In this document: piece by piece, positions 1-10,853 of the stretch
How positions within the stretch are numbered: the stretch's first letter is position 1
Layout of the letters: the number at the start of each line of letters is the position of its first letter
From: Tessaracoccus flavus
GTDB lineage: Bacteria; Actinomycetota; Actinomycetes; Propionibacteriales; Propionibacteriaceae
Length of the DNA stretch: 64,000 nucleotides
NCBI RefSeq assembly: GCF_001997295.1
Contig: NZ_CP019605.1
Span: 868,001-932,000, forward strand
Direction of reading: 5' to 3'
Made by a program: the position numbers and the translations under genes
Notes under the pieces: model-generated
What the model was told of the DNA's origin: nothing
The model's input: only the letters and a program-made list of their open reading frames with translations
Database searches by the model: none

Positions 1-1
1 C

Positions 2-693
2 GTGTGGGCGGTGCTGGCCAAGGCACCCGACCCGGGATCGGGCCGTAAGTTGACCCATGCGCAGACGGTCACCACGTTGAAACGGGCCGGCCGGAAACGC
101 TATCTCGATCACACCGCCGCCAAGATCCTTGACGTGCTCCACAGTGATCAGCTTGCGGCCCCGCCACAGCAGTCCCGGGCGCTGGCGGTGCGCACCGTGA
201 CGCTGATCAGGATCCTGCAGGCCACCCGTGCTGAGATCGAGTCGGTCGAGGCCGAGATGGCAGCGGCTTTTGAGCAGCACCCGGACGCCGAGATCTACCT
301 CTCGCTACCAGGCAAGGGGCACGTGATCGGCGCCCGGGTGCTTGGCGAGTTCGGGGACGACCCCGACCGCTACGAGGATGTCAAAGCGCGTCGTAACTAC
401 GCCGGTACCTCACCCCTGACGATAGCCTCTGGGCGACAACGGATCGTCAAAGCCCGCCATGTGCGTCCCCGCGATTGGCCGACGCCATGGACCGGTGGGC
501 CTTCAGTAGCCTGTCGCGCAGCCCTGGGGCGCTGGACTATTACCACGCGAAGACAGCTGCCGGTTACAAGCATCATGAAGCCCTCCGGGCCCTCGCCAAC
601 CGACTCACGGGCATCCTCCACGGCTGCCTCAAAACACGCACCCTCTACGACGAGAACACCGCCTGGCAACACCGATACCAGCCTGCCGCTTGA
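2..693 (+). pseudogene. IS110-family transposase, C-terminal part, frameshifted and cut by the window edge
   Basis: The readable part carries the C-terminal Transposase_20-type region of IS110 enzymes (LPGKGHVIGARVLGEFGDD, then RNYAGTSPLT). The N-terminal DEDD catalytic part would lie before base 1. Frame 2 loses homology after KARHVRP. The expected continuation, RLADAMDRWAFSSL to HRYQPAA, sits in frame 1 and stops at 691-693. Adding one C to the C-run at 467-470 restores a continuous protein. The copy is therefore either inactive or affected by a homopolymer error. No terminal inverted repeats were recognised. Confidence 0.8.
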
Positions 694-738
694 CACCTTA
701 GACACCTGGGGTATCTGAGCCGCCGTGTCTGAAGGCCG

Positions 739-790
739 CTCCCTGAGCCGCCGCGTGAGCGCTTGCGCGAACCGGCGTGTCGAAGGGTAA
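739..790 (+). repeat. Copy of a GC-rich repeat family (CTCCCTGAG ... TCGAAGGG)
   Basis: The unit begins CTCCCTGAG and ends TCGAAGGGTAAC. It faces an inverted copy that begins GTTACCCTTCGAG near 852, so the two form a large inverted arrangement in the gap between the IS110 remnant and the glycan operon. The rest of the 694-935 gap shows no credible gene. Confidence 0.6.
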
Positions 791-849
791 CGAACCCTCG
801 CCCGCACGCCGCCCCGAGTCGGGGTCAAGGGCGGCGACCGAGGTCGCGG

Positions 850-943
850 CCGTTACCCTTCGAGACGGCCGCCCGGCCTCGCAAGCTCGGCGTGGCGACC
901 TCCTCAGGGAGCGATGACTCGGCATGGCGACCTCCTCAGGGAG
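850..943 (-). repeat. Tandem copies of the same repeat family, running over the ugd stop codon
   Basis: GTTACCCTTCGAG starts the unit. The end block GGCGACCTCCTCAGGGAGC occurs twice, at about 893-912 and 924-943, separated by a short spacer. The second block contains the TGA stop of ugd (936-938), so the repeat sets the C-terminus of that protein. Confidence 0.6.
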
Positions 944-2267
944 CAGCGGGGCGGCCGAGGCCGGTGTAGGTCCAGCCTGCCTCGCGCCAATGGGCGGGGT
1001 CGATCGCGTTGCGGCCGTCGATGAGCACCGGGCGCGCCACAAGGGTCCGCACCGAGGCCGGATCCAGGTCCACGTACTCGCGCCACTCGGTCAGCAGGAC
1101 GACGAGGTCCGCGCCCTCGAGCGCGACCTGGGTGTCGGGCTCCAGCGGCAGCCCGGGCGCGACGCGACGCACGGTCGGCAGCGCCTCCGGGTCGGTCACC
1201 GTGACCGCGGCGCCCATGTCGGCCAGGCGGCGCGCCACGTCCAGGGCGGGCGAGTCACGCACGTCGTCGCTGTTGGGCTTGAACGCGGCACCGAGCACGG
1301 TGATCCGGCGGCCGGTGACGTCGCCGTCGAGCGCCTTGGTGGCCAGGTCGACGACCCGGTCGCGACGACGCAGGTTGATCGCGTCCACCTCGTTGAGGAA
1401 CGCCACAGCGTCCGCGACACCGAGCTCCTCCGCGCGCGCCATGAACGCGCGAATGTCCTTCGGCAGGCAGCCACCGCCGAAGCCGACGCCAGCGCGCAGG
1501 AACTTCTTGCCGATCCGGTCGTCGTGGCCGATGGCCTCCGCGAGGTCCGCGACGTCGCCGCCGGTCGCCTCACACAGCTCGGCCATCGCGTTGATGAACG
1601 AGATCTTGGTGGCCAGGAAGGAGTTGGCCGCCACCTTGACGAGTTCGGCGGTCGGGTAGGTCGTGACGATCTGCGGGATGCCCGACGCCAGCAGGCTCGC
1701 GTACACCTCGTCGAGGGCCGCGCGGCCGCGCTGCGCGTGCTCGGGATCGTTGGAGACGCCGTAGACGATGCGGTCCGGGCTGAGCGTGTCCTGCACCGCG
1801 AACCCCTCGCGGAGGAACTCGGGGTTCCAGACGAGCGTGATGCCGCGCGCCTCGAGGATCTCGGCCAGCGCCTCCGCGGTGCCGACGGGGACCGTCGACT
1901 TGCCGACCACCACCGGGTGCGACCCCTCCGGGATCGCCTCCAGGAGCAGCGCGACGGCCGACGTCACGTAAGTGAGATCCGCGGCGCCGGTGTCGTCCTT
2001 CTGGGGCGTGCCGACGGCGATGAAGTGCACGTTGACGTCGGCGAGTTCCTCGAGCGCGGGCGCCTCCTCGAAGCGCAGCCGGCCCGTGGCCATCGCGCTC
2101 TCCAGCAGCTCGGGCAGGCCGGGCTCGAAGAACGGGGCCTCGCCGCGACGCAGGTACTCGATCTTGGCGGGGTCGACGTCGACGCCGATCACCTCGTGGC
2201 CGAGCTCGGCCATGCAGGCGGCGTGCACGGCGCCGAGGTAACCGCAACCGATCACTGAAATGCGCAT
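936..2267 (-). CDS. ugd: UDP-glucose 6-dehydrogenase
   Basis: 443 aa. Oxidises UDP-glucose to UDP-glucuronate with two NAD+, a cytosolic step that supplies glycan synthesis. An N-terminal Rossmann motif GCGYLG lies at residues 7-12. The central helical domain carries the catalytic cysteine in GFGGGCLPKD (Cys267), and the C-terminal UDP-binding domain has the usual FKPNSDDVRDSP stretch (329-340). Length is typical for the family. The ATG at 2267 was chosen because MRISVIGCGYLG starts directly at the Rossmann strand, although the frame stays open upstream. It is the last gene of the glycan operon and begins 5 nt after the upstream kinase-like gene. The stop codon lies inside a repeat copy. A closely related nucleotide-sugar dehydrogenase specificity, such as UDP-N-acetylmannosamine, cannot be fully excluded. 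Confidence 0.92.
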   Translation of the reverse strand: MRISVIGCGYLGAVHAACMAELGHEVIGVDVDPAKIEYLRRGEAPFFEPGLPELLESAMATGRLRFEEAPALEELADVNVHFIAVGTPQKDDTGAADLTYVTSAVALLLEAIPEGSHPVVVGKSTVPVGTAEALAEILEARGITLVWNPEFLREGFAVQDTLSPDRIVYGVSNDPEHAQRGRAALDEVYASLLASGIPQIVTTYPTAELVKVAANSFLATKISFINAMAELCEATGGDVADLAEAIGHDDRIGKKFLRAGVGFGGGCLPKDIRAFMARAEELGVADAVAFLNEVDAINLRRRDRVVDLATKALDGDVTGRRITVLGAAFKPNSDDVRDSPALDVARRLADMGAAVTVTDPEALPTVRRVAPGLPLEPDTQVALEGADLVVLLTEWREYVDLDPASVRTLVARPVLIDGRNAIDPAHWREAGWTYTGLGRPAAP

Positions 2268-2272
2268 GGGTA

Positions 2273-3598
2273 TCACTTTCTGGTCAGGGCCTGGTCGGTC
2301 CAGGCGCCGAGCCACGGCGCGGACGCCGGGCGGAACGAATAGAGGAAGGCGAGCCGGAGCCGGCTGGCCTGGGCGTAGGCGGCGAGCCGCTGCGCCGAGA
2401 TCTCGAGCTTGTCGACGGCGCCCATCAGGATGGCGGCGATGTCGTCGGCTCGATCGAGCACGCCCTGCATCGCGCGCAGCTCGACGTGGACGAGCAGGTT
2501 GGCGAGGTCGAGTGCGGCCTCGCCGCGGGCGGCGGTGTCGAGGTCGAGGAGGTGGATCTGGGTGCCGTCCCAGAGCGCCTGCTTGTCGTGGAGGTCGCGG
2601 TGGAGGGTGACGGCGGGGTCGGGGGTTTCGGCGAGCGCCTCGCACGCCTCGTCGACGGCGGCGCCCAGTTCGTCGAGCCGGTCGAGTGAGCCGAACCGCA
2701 GGGCATGGCCGTACCAGGTGCGCAGCACCTCGATCTCGTCGCCCGAGGTGTGCGCGGGCAGCTCGAGGGTCGTGCGGGCGAAGTCGGGCCAGCCGTCGGC
2801 GAGCGCTCGCCATCCCTCCATCGCTCCCTGAGCGTCGCCGGCGAGGGACGAGCCAGCGACGACGCGTCGCCCTGAGCGTTCGCGAGGAACGAGCGAACTT
2901 GTCGAAGGGAAGGGGCTCCCTAGCCCGTCCGAGGACTCGCCTTGTGCCCCTGCTCGTCCGAGGTCGTACAACGTAGTACCCGGAAGCAGGGAGAACTCGA
3001 CGACATCATCCGTGGAGGAGAGGACCTCGGCGGCGCCGAAGCCGGCAGCGGCGCACGCGACGGCGACAGCGGTCGAGGCGGCTGCGACCCGAGGCGCACG
3101 CCCCGGACGCAGGATCTTGATCGCCCGATCCGGCGTCAGCGCGACCGCCCGCTTGTGCAGGCGATGGACCACCAGAGGTAGGCCCGCGCCGAGCGCAGGG
3201 AGCTTGCGATCCTTGTCCATGGGGGTCAAGGCAAGGATCCCGCTCACCTCGATGCGCCCCGCGCGGAGATTGTGGGACTCGTCGATGAGTTCGACGCTCA
3301 GGCTACCGTCTGGGGACGGCCACGCGCGCCGAATTCCGTCTGTTGCACACAGTGTTTGCATGACGGGGCTGGGGGCCGCGCGGCGCGCCTGATTTTTCGT
3401 CGCCGGTTCGTTCAGGGAGCGATCGGCAGCACGACGTGGGGACGGTTCGCCTGCATGCCTCGGGGGCCCTTCGTCGTTCGCGCGAGCGCTCACGCTCAGG
3501 GAACGATCGACGGCTGCGCTCGCTCTCAGGGACCGATCGCTCGCACGCTGCGGGGGCCCTTCGTCGCTCGCTGCGCTCGCGCTCAGGGGCCGGCTCAT
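2273..3598 (-). CDS. APH/choline-kinase-fold phosphotransferase-like protein with repeat-derived insertions
   Basis: 441 aa from the ATG at 3598, which overlaps the upstream stop by 4 nt (ATGA). The kinase signature is HRDLHDKQ (residues 333-340, Brenner-type catalytic loop) followed by LLDLDTA (350-355, metal-binding Asp). The true substrate is unknown. Enzymes of this fold phosphorylate sugars, choline, aminoglycosides or related small molecules. Residues about 10-66 and 216-258 read as low-complexity Ser/Arg/Pro sequence and coincide with repeat copies at 3412-3594 and 2822-2911. The ancestral enzyme was probably about 100 residues shorter. A later start at Met80 (3361) would skip the first insertion but has no visible ribosome binding site. 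Its neighbour at 3595-4710 has the same fold, so the operon carries a kinase pair. Confidence 0.7.
   Translation of the reverse strand: MSRPLSASAASDEGPPQRASDRSLRASAAVDRSLSVSARANDEGPPRHAGEPSPRRAADRSLNEPATKNQARRAAPSPVMQTLCATDGIRRAWPSPDGSLSVELIDESHNLRAGRIEVSGILALTPMDKDRKLPALGAGLPLVVHRLHKRAVALTPDRAIKILRPGRAPRVAAASTAVAVACAAAGFGAAEVLSSTDDVVEFSLLPGTTLYDLGRAGAQGESSDGLGSPFPSTSSLVPRERSGRRVVAGSSLAGDAQGAMEGWRALADGWPDFARTTLELPAHTSGDEIEVLRTWYGHALRFGSLDRLDELGAAVDEACEALAETPDPAVTLHRDLHDKQALWDGTQIHLLDLDTAARGEAALDLANLLVHVELRAMQGVLDRADDIAAILMGAVDKLEISAQRLAAYAQASRLRLAFLYSFRPASAPWLGAWTDQALTRK
2822..2911 (+). repeat. Repeat copy inside the kinase-like gene
   Basis: CGCTCCCTGAGCGTCGCCGG, a second CCCTGAGCG block, then a TCGAAGGGA end. 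The copy is read on the opposite strand by the gene at 2273-3598 and encodes most of the atypical residues 216-258 without breaking the frame. Confidence 0.6.
3412..3594 (-). repeat. Cluster of repeat copies forming the N-terminus of the kinase-like gene
   Basis: At least three CTCAGGG(A/G) blocks alternate with GGGGGCCCTTCGTCG blocks at about 3469-3483 and 3554-3568. In the minus-strand reading frame they yield repeated peptides such as DRSLSVSARANDEGPP and SDEGPPQRASDRSL. The reading frame stays open throughout. Confidence 0.65.
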
Positions 3599-4706
3599 CG
3601 GAGGGTCCCCTCGAGGGCGTCGAGGCGCTGCGAGACGTGCTCGCGCCACTCGGGTTCCGCGCGACGGATCGGGTCAGCGGCGGCCAGCAGGATCGCCCGG
3701 GACCGTGCCGCGTCCAGCAGGCGCGACGCCGGGAGCGCTCCCCCGGCGGCCGTGTAGCCGGCGAGCAGCGCGGCGCCCTCGTCGTCGGAGCAGTTGGCCA
3801 GGTATGACCCCAGGTCGACGGCGGGGTCGGCCAGGCAGGCGCGCTCCAGGTCAGTGACCCACACGCGGCCGGTGGCCGAGTCGAGCAGCATTTGGTCGGG
3901 CGAGGCGTCGCCGTGCACGACCAACCGCGTGTCGGTGCGCACTTGGTCCCACCGTCGGGCGGTCTGATCGGCGAGCGACGCCATGCGGGCGGCGAGGTCG
4001 TCGTCGAGCAGGCTCAGCAGTTCGACGTGCGCGGCGCCCTGCTCGCGGGGGTCGGGCTCGCGGCTGGACAGCCAGCCGCGCAGCGCGTTGGGCACCTCAG
4101 CGCGATGCAGTGTGGCCAGCGCAGCGCCGACCGTGCGGGTGGCGGCGAGGTCGCGGGTGTCCTCGAGGTCGGTGTCGCCGACGAAGCGCTGCACCGCGAT
4201 CTGGGGGTGCGCGCCGGAATCGAGCCGCCCGGGCAGCGGCACGCCGTCCTCGATGAGCGCCCAGTCGAGAGGCAGCGCCACGGGGTTGGCCTGGGTCGAC
4301 AGCCGCACCGTCGTGTCGCCGTGGCGCACGACCAGCCGGCGCAGCGGGTTGTACCGCAGCACTTGGTCGCCGGCCTCGATCAGGCCCTCCTTGAGCGCGA
4401 CGCGATAAACCGCCGCGAGCTGCGGGTCCGAGGCGAGCTCGCCCCACTGCATCATCAAGCCGGCGTGCAGCGGGCGGGTCTGGATCCGCTGACCGCGACG
4501 CTGGGCGCGCTCCACCACCTTGGACGCCTTGTCCTGCGTGATCGGCCACAGCACCCGGGCCCAGCCGTCGGGCTGCCCGGTCTCGGCGTCGCGCAGCGCG
4601 AGCACCACGGAGTTCTTCGCCTTGATCCGGATCCGGTCGGCGACGACGGTGCGCCCGGTCAGCTCGGCCAGGATCACCGGGTCGAGCAGGGCGTCGACGA
4701 GCTGTC

Positions 4707-4710
<4 letters not shown>
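3595..4710 (-). CDS. APH-fold phosphotransferase-like protein
   Basis: 371 aa. The C-terminal half has the aminoglycoside-phosphotransferase signature: LVVHGDASPDQMLLD (residues 263-277, catalytic loop) and VWVTDLERA (283-291, metal-binding Asp). The N-terminal lobe is divergent. It overlaps the ABC transporter gene upstream by 4 nt and the next kinase-like gene by 4 nt, so all three are translationally coupled. Position between a flippase-type ABC exporter and UDP-glucose dehydrogenase suggests it phosphorylates a sugar or lipid-linked glycan, not an antibiotic. That is inference from context. No repeat insertion is seen in this gene, unlike its downstream partner. Confidence 0.7.
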
Positions 4711-6510
<1,800 letters not shown>

Positions 6511-6518
<8 letters not shown>

Positions 6519-7695
6519 CGTGCTGGTCCCTGAGCCTCGCCGGCGACGAAGGAGCCAGCGGGGACGAAGGGCCTCCGTCGCCCTCAGACAGAGCCAACCC
6601 CAGGATGCTGTCCACGACGCCAGACCAGCTGTGGTCCGACACCGCGCGCTCGCGGGCCTTCGCGCCCATCGCGCGGCGCGACTCCGGATCGGCGGCCAAG
6701 CGGTCGAGCGCGCGGGCCAGCGCGGCGGGGTCCGACGGCGCCACCAGGACGCCCTCGTCGGTGATGATCCCCGGGAGCTGGCCCACCGACGACGCCACCA
6801 CGGGCAGGCCGGCGGCGAGGTACTCGTAGACCTTCAGCGGGGAGAAGTACTGGTCGCCGTCCTCGACGGAGGCCGGGTAGGGCGCCACGCCGATGGCCGA
6901 GCCGGCCAGGTGCGCGGGCATCTCCTCGGGGGCGACGGCGCCGCGGAAGTCGACGTCGACGCCCAGTCGGGCGGCCTGCGCCTCGAGCGCGGCCCGCTCG
7001 GGGCCGTCGCCGACGACGCGCACGGTCCACGGCTCGCGGGCCATGCCGGCGGCGTCGATCAGCACTGAGGTGCCGTGCCACGGCTTGAGGGTGCCGACGA
7101 ACGTCACCACGACGTCGTCGTCCTCAGGCTGCGGCAGGATGCGGGTGACGCTGACGCCGTTGGCGACGGTGTGGACGCGGTCGCCGTCGGTGTGGCGGCG
7201 CACCCAGGCGGAGACCGGGTCGGAGACGCAGATGGTGGCCGCGGCGGCGTGCACCTGGGCGCGGAGCGCGGCCCATGCGCCGTTCTCGTCCACCATGTCG
7301 CGGTGCTTCTTCTGCTCGTCGATCAGCGGGGCGTTCACCTCGAGGACGCCGACGGCGTCGCTGGCCGCGGTGACGCGGGCCAGCACGGTGCTGAAGAGGG
7401 AGTAACGCTCGTAGACGAGGTCGGCACCGTCGGCGAGGATCCGGGTGACCATCTCGGCGGAGGCGTCCTGCTGGGCGCGCTCGCGGGCCGCGGGGTCGCC
7501 CTTGGCCACCTTGACGGGCACGACGCGGAGGTCGGCGAGGTCGGCGGGGACGTCGTCGCCGATGCGGGTGGCGTAGACGGTGACGTCGTGGCCGCGCGCA
7601 ATGAGCTCGCGGACGACCTCTTGGATGTGCACCGAGGCGCCCTTGGTGCCGAAGACGGGGATGCCGGGGTCGACGGAGACGTACGCGATCCTCAT
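6511..7695 (-). CDS. GT4-type glycosyltransferase (first of two)
   Basis: 394 aa, GT-B fold. Starts MRIAYVSVDPGIPVFGTKGA with the N-terminal glycine-rich acceptor loop and HIQEVVRELIARGHDV helix. The C-terminal nucleotide-sugar domain has FVGTLKPWHG, VVGDGPER and the E(X7)E-type stretch in EDGDQYFSPLKVYEYLAAGLPVVAS. Cytosolic or membrane-associated, adding a sugar to the operon's glycan; donor unknown. ATG at 7695 overlaps the upstream stop (ATGA). The last 20 or so residues (about 374-389) are encoded by a repeat copy and look unlike any transferase tail. Confidence 0.85.
6526..6573 (+). repeat. Repeat copy in the 3' end of the glycosyltransferase gene
   Basis: TCCCTGAGCCTCGCCGGCGA followed by GACGAAGGGCC. 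Encoded on the minus strand as the Ser/Pro-rich tail (GPSSPLAPSSPARLRD) just before the stop at 6511-6513. Confidence 0.6.
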
Positions 7696-9014
7696 GCCTG
7701 GACCTCCTGCAGTTCACGACGCCCTTCGTCGTCGCTGGCGGTTGCTGAGCGTGCGGCGACGAAGGAGCCGTGCGACGAAGTGCGTTCCTCGCCGGCGACG
7801 CTCAGGGAGCGGGGGCTTGCTCCGGTCTGCCATGCGCTGAGGGTGGCGGCCTGGCGGCGGCTGTCGAACTGGTCCTCGATGAGGGCGCGCGCGTTGGCGG
7901 CCATGGCCTGGGCCGGCACCGAGCCGTCGGCGAAGGCCTTGAGCGCAGCGGCCAGACCGTCGACGTCGCCTGGCTCGAGCAGGACGCCGGTCTCGCCGTC
8001 GAGGATCACCTCGGGCAGGCCCGTCACGGCGGTGCCGATGACGGGGGTGCCGATGGCCATCGACTCCAGCACGACGGTGGGGAGGCCGTCGATGTTGCCG
8101 TCTTCGCCAGGCACGCAGGGTGCCGCGAAGACGTCGGAGCCGGCGATGAGGACGCGGATCTCGCTCTGGGTCTGGGGCCCAATGAGTCGTACATTGTCGG
8201 ACAGATCGAGCGACGCGATCTGGGCGTTCAGCTGGGCCGTGAGGTCGCCGTCGCCGGCGATCGTGACGTCGACGGGCACGCCGGCGTCGCGCAGGAGCGC
8301 GGCGGCGGAGATGAGGTCGCCGAAGCCCTTCTTCGGGACGAGCCGCCCGACGGCGGACACGCGCAGCACCTCACCGGCCGAGGCCGGCTCGCGGTACGGG
8401 AAGCGGTCGAGTTCGAGCGCGTTGTACTGCAGCGACACCCGGGAGTCGGTGCCCTCCAGCACGCCCGCGAGGTAGGCGTCGTTGAAGCGGCTGATCGCGA
8501 TGACGCGGTCGGCGTCGGCGCACAGGCGGCGCAGCCACGCGGCGTCGACGGACTCGTGGTAGATGTCCTTCGCGTGGGTCGTCATCGTGTACGGCACGCC
8601 GGTGAGCTTCGAGGCGATCCACGCCATCCGCCCCGCGAGGGTGGCGAAGTGCGCGTGGAGGTGCGTGATGCCGTCGGCCGCGACGGCCTGCGCCAGCTCG
8701 ACGCCCTGGGCCACCTCGTCGCCGGGGAGGGTGGCGAGTTCGGGGAGGATCGCGGCGAAGCGCTCGCGCATGGCCTCGTCGGTGACGGCGTCGGCGATGC
8801 GGGCCCAGAGGTCGGCGCCCTTGGGGTAGCGGCTGATCCACGTGACGCCGCCCTTCACGCGGGCGATCTCGGGGTGGAAGCGCGCGTCGGTGGTGGGGCG
8901 CAGCGCGTAGATGGAGATGTCGTCGCCGTGGGCCTCGCGGGCCAGGATCTCCGTGACGATGAAGGTCTCGGAGAACCGGGGGTAGACCTTGAGGACGTAG
9001 CCGATGCGGCTCAT
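7692..9014 (-). CDS. GT4-type glycosyltransferase (second of two)
   Basis: 440 aa. ATG at 9014 (MSRIGYVLKVYPRFSETFIV) overlaps the upstream stop by 4 nt. The frame continues far upstream, but that part is out-of-frame reading of the neighbour. The YPRFSETFI start and the LHAHFATLAG motif near 120 resemble colanic-acid/WcaL-type GT4 transferases. The C-terminal domain has VGRLVPKKGF, AGDGDL and PCVPGEDGNIDGLPTVVLESMAIGTPVI-like donor-binding sequence. Probably adds a sugar to the operon product. Residues about 401-431 are repeat-derived (RSLSVAGEERTSS ... SDDEGRREL), again an odd tail. Confidence 0.85.
   Translation of the reverse strand: MSRIGYVLKVYPRFSETFIVTEILAREAHGDDISIYALRPTTDARFHPEIARVKGGVTWISRYPKGADLWARIADAVTDEAMRERFAAILPELATLPGDEVAQGVELAQAVAADGITHLHAHFATLAGRMAWIASKLTGVPYTMTTHAKDIYHESVDAAWLRRLCADADRVIAISRFNDAYLAGVLEGTDSRVSLQYNALELDRFPYREPASAGEVLRVSAVGRLVPKKGFGDLISAAALLRDAGVPVDVTIAGDGDLTAQLNAQIASLDLSDNVRLIGPQTQSEIRVLIAGSDVFAAPCVPGEDGNIDGLPTVVLESMAIGTPVIGTAVTGLPEVILDGETGVLLEPGDVDGLAAALKAFADGSVPAQAMAANARALIEDQFDSRRQAATLSAWQTGASPRSLSVAGEERTSSHGSFVAARSATASDDEGRRELQEVQA
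7721..7812 (-). repeat. Repeat copies in the 3' end of the second GT4 gene
   Basis: CCCTTCGTCG at one end, TTGCTGAGC and GACGAAGGAGCC blocks in the middle and CGCTCAGGGAGC at the other end. The mix of both orientations suggests at least two units. All are in frame with the glycosyltransferase. Confidence 0.55.
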
Positions 9015-10213
9015 GCGGATGCTCCTACGAGTTCGCGGACGGACGCGCGCTGAAGGAGTTCGGCGGCGTAGTGGGCGGTGACGTCGAGCCCGTCGCGCTC
9101 GACGTGCGAGCGGTCGGCGCGACGGTTGACGGCGTCGGCCACCCAGGCGCTCAGGGCGTCGGTGGTGACGTCGTCGGCGCGCATGAGCTCCATGGCACCG
9201 GCGCGCTCCATGGCGCGGGCCCGGATGAGCTGCTCGAGGCGGGGCACCTCGCGCGGGACGATGAGGCCGGGGGTGTCGGTGGCGAGGATCTCGCACACCG
9301 TGTTGTAGCCACCCATGGCGATGACGGCCGAGGCGTTCTCGATGTGCTCGACGAGGCCGGGCAGCGCGGCGTGCACGACGGTGCGCTCGCCGGCCAGCGC
9401 CTGGATCTCCGCCACCTCGTCCTCGCCCAGCTGCGGGCCGGTGACGACGAGGTGCTGGTGGCCCTCGGGCACGTCGATGGCGACGGCGGCGCGGAGGAGG
9501 TCCATGCCGTCGGAACCGCCACCGGTGGTGGTGAGGATGAACGGCGGGTTCTCGGCCAGGCCCTCCTCGCCGGCGGGGGCGTCGGCGCGGCCGGAGGCGA
9601 GGTAGCCGGTGAAGCGGAGGCGGTCGATGAGGGCGGGCGGGGCCTCGCCGGTGGCGATCGGGTCGTGCACGGCGCGGTCTCCGTAGATCCACACCTCGTC
9701 GACGAGTTCGCGCAACTTCATGGGGTTCTTGAGGCGCTTCCACTCGGCGGCGACGACCTCAGGTTCGTCGAGCACCTCGCGCAGGCCGAGGACGACCCGG
9801 GCCTCGGGCTTGGCCTCGCGCAGGCGGCGCAGCGGGCGACGGAGTTCCTTGCGGACGCCGTAGATGTGGCGGTCGATGATGACGAGATCGGGCATGAAGC
9901 CGAGCAGCGTCGCCTCGAGCACGGAGGAGCGCAGGTTGATGAGGTCCTTGGTGGCGGTCCCGAGGAAGCGGGCGTGGTAGCCGTCCTCGCCCTTGGCGAT
10001 GCCGGGGATGGTCAGCCAGTCGAAGCCCTGCGGGAGGGGGAAGCGGCTGGCGCGCGGGAGGCCCGAGACCAAGAGGCCCGAGACGGGGCGGCCGGTCTCC
10101 TCGGGGATGACGCGGGCGAGGTGGTGCGCGATCGCGAGGTTGCGGCGCACGTGGCCGAGCCCCTGGGAATCGTGGCTGTAGAGCAGGACCCGGATGGGGG
10201 TGGTCTCGTCCAT
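9011..10213 (-). CDS. MurG-like (GT28-type) glycosyltransferase
   Basis: 400 aa, first gene of the glycan operon. The start RVLLYSHDSQGLGHVRRNLAIAHHL resembles the GxGH loop of GT-B enzymes that act on lipid-linked acceptors. The C-terminal part has TTTGGGSDG, VVTGPQLG and MGGYNTVCEILATDTPGLIVP, close to the MurG/GT28 donor-binding signature. ATG at 10213 is preceded by GAGGAGACACATC, a good ribosome binding site. The next gene overlaps by 4 nt. Likely role: an early transfer step in synthesis of the exported glycan. Donor and acceptor are unknown. It is not the cell-wall MurG, which is present at 34370. Confidence 0.8.
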   Translation of the reverse strand: MDETTPIRVLLYSHDSQGLGHVRRNLAIAHHLARVIPEETGRPVSGLLVSGLPRASRFPLPQGFDWLTIPGIAKGEDGYHARFLGTATKDLINLRSSVLEATLLGFMPDLVIIDRHIYGVRKELRRPLRRLREAKPEARVVLGLREVLDEPEVVAAEWKRLKNPMKLRELVDEVWIYGDRAVHDPIATGEAPPALIDRLRFTGYLASGRADAPAGEEGLAENPPFILTTTGGGSDGMDLLRAAVAIDVPEGHQHLVVTGPQLGEDEVAEIQALAGERTVVHAALPGLVEHIENASAVIAMGGYNTVCEILATDTPGLIVPREVPRLEQLIRARAMERAGAMELMRADDVTTDALSAWVADAVNRRADRSHVERDGLDVTAHYAAELLQRASVRELVGASA

Positions 10214-10291
10214 GATGTGTCTCCTCGGCGTCGTTGGTGAACTGCGCGTTACGAGAAGACTTCCGAAGGCTCGTGAGGTCCGTGTGAGGCC

Positions 10292-10313
10292 TTTGTGGGA
10301 GTTTTCTCACAAA
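10292..10313. promoter_or_regulatory. 22-bp near-perfect palindrome upstream of the glycan operon
   Basis: TTTGTGGGA and TCTCACAAA are 9-nt arms with one mismatch, separated by GTTT. It lies 79 nt upstream of the first operon gene and within the gap to the ISL3 remnant. It could be an operator for a dimeric regulator or a weak hairpin. No promoter hexamers were confidently placed. Confidence 0.35.
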
Positions 10314-10344
10314 ACGGGCTCTTCTGTCGCGCGTCAGACTTAGT

Positions 10345-10767
10345 GGCAGGGCTGGGCTGCTGACCGAGAAGCAGCAGCATCGGCTCGCGAAGGTGTTCGC
10401 TGACGAGCGGCATGTCGCGTTCGAGGTCACCTGGAGCGTCTACCAGGACGTGATCGATGCCCACCAAGCCGACCAGCCGGCCGAGGGGAAGAAGATCATG
10501 ACCCGGCTGATCACCAGCATCCAGAGCGGTGTCCCGACTGGCCTCGATGAGCTGCAGTCGCTGGGGCAGACGATGAAGCGTCGCCGCGATGACATTCTGG
10601 CGTTCTTCGATCACCCCGGGACATCGCATGGTCCCACCGAGGCCGTGAATGGCCTTCTGGAACACCTCCGCGGGACCGCCCGCGGGTTCCGCAGTATCGT
10701 CAACTACGTCGCTCGGTGCCTACTCGACGCCGGCGGGTTGAGACCCCTGATCCACTCACTTCTGTGA
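10345..10767 (+). pseudogene. ISL3-family transposase, C-terminal remnant
   Basis: From about GRAGLLTEKQQHRL onward the frame reads as the C-terminus of an ISL3 DDE transposase, including KRRRDDILAFFDHPGTSHGP, TEAVNGLLEHLRGTARGFR and the end RPLIHSLL. About two thirds of the protein is missing. The GTG at 10393 would be only an artificial start. The fragment begins abruptly next to the glycan operon promoter region, which suggests insertion followed by deletion. 10768-10853 shows nothing else. Confidence 0.8.
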
Positions 10768-10853
10768 ATAGCCCCGATAGGGTCGTCGCTCCAGCTGACG
10801 ATGGACCGGCCGGGCTGTCCGGCGGGCGGCTGGCTACCTTGCCAGCCGCCCGC

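Noticed and set aside
924-2258. Long plus-strand open frame opposite ugd
   Set aside because: It is the antisense shadow of a high-GC gene with a full family match on the minus strand; the protein is Arg/Gly/Val-rich with no family features.
3359-3361. Alternative start (Met80) of the kinase-like gene that would exclude the N-terminal repeat region
   Set aside because: No ribosome binding site precedes it, while the upstream ATG overlaps the previous stop as in the rest of the operon; kept as an alternative only.
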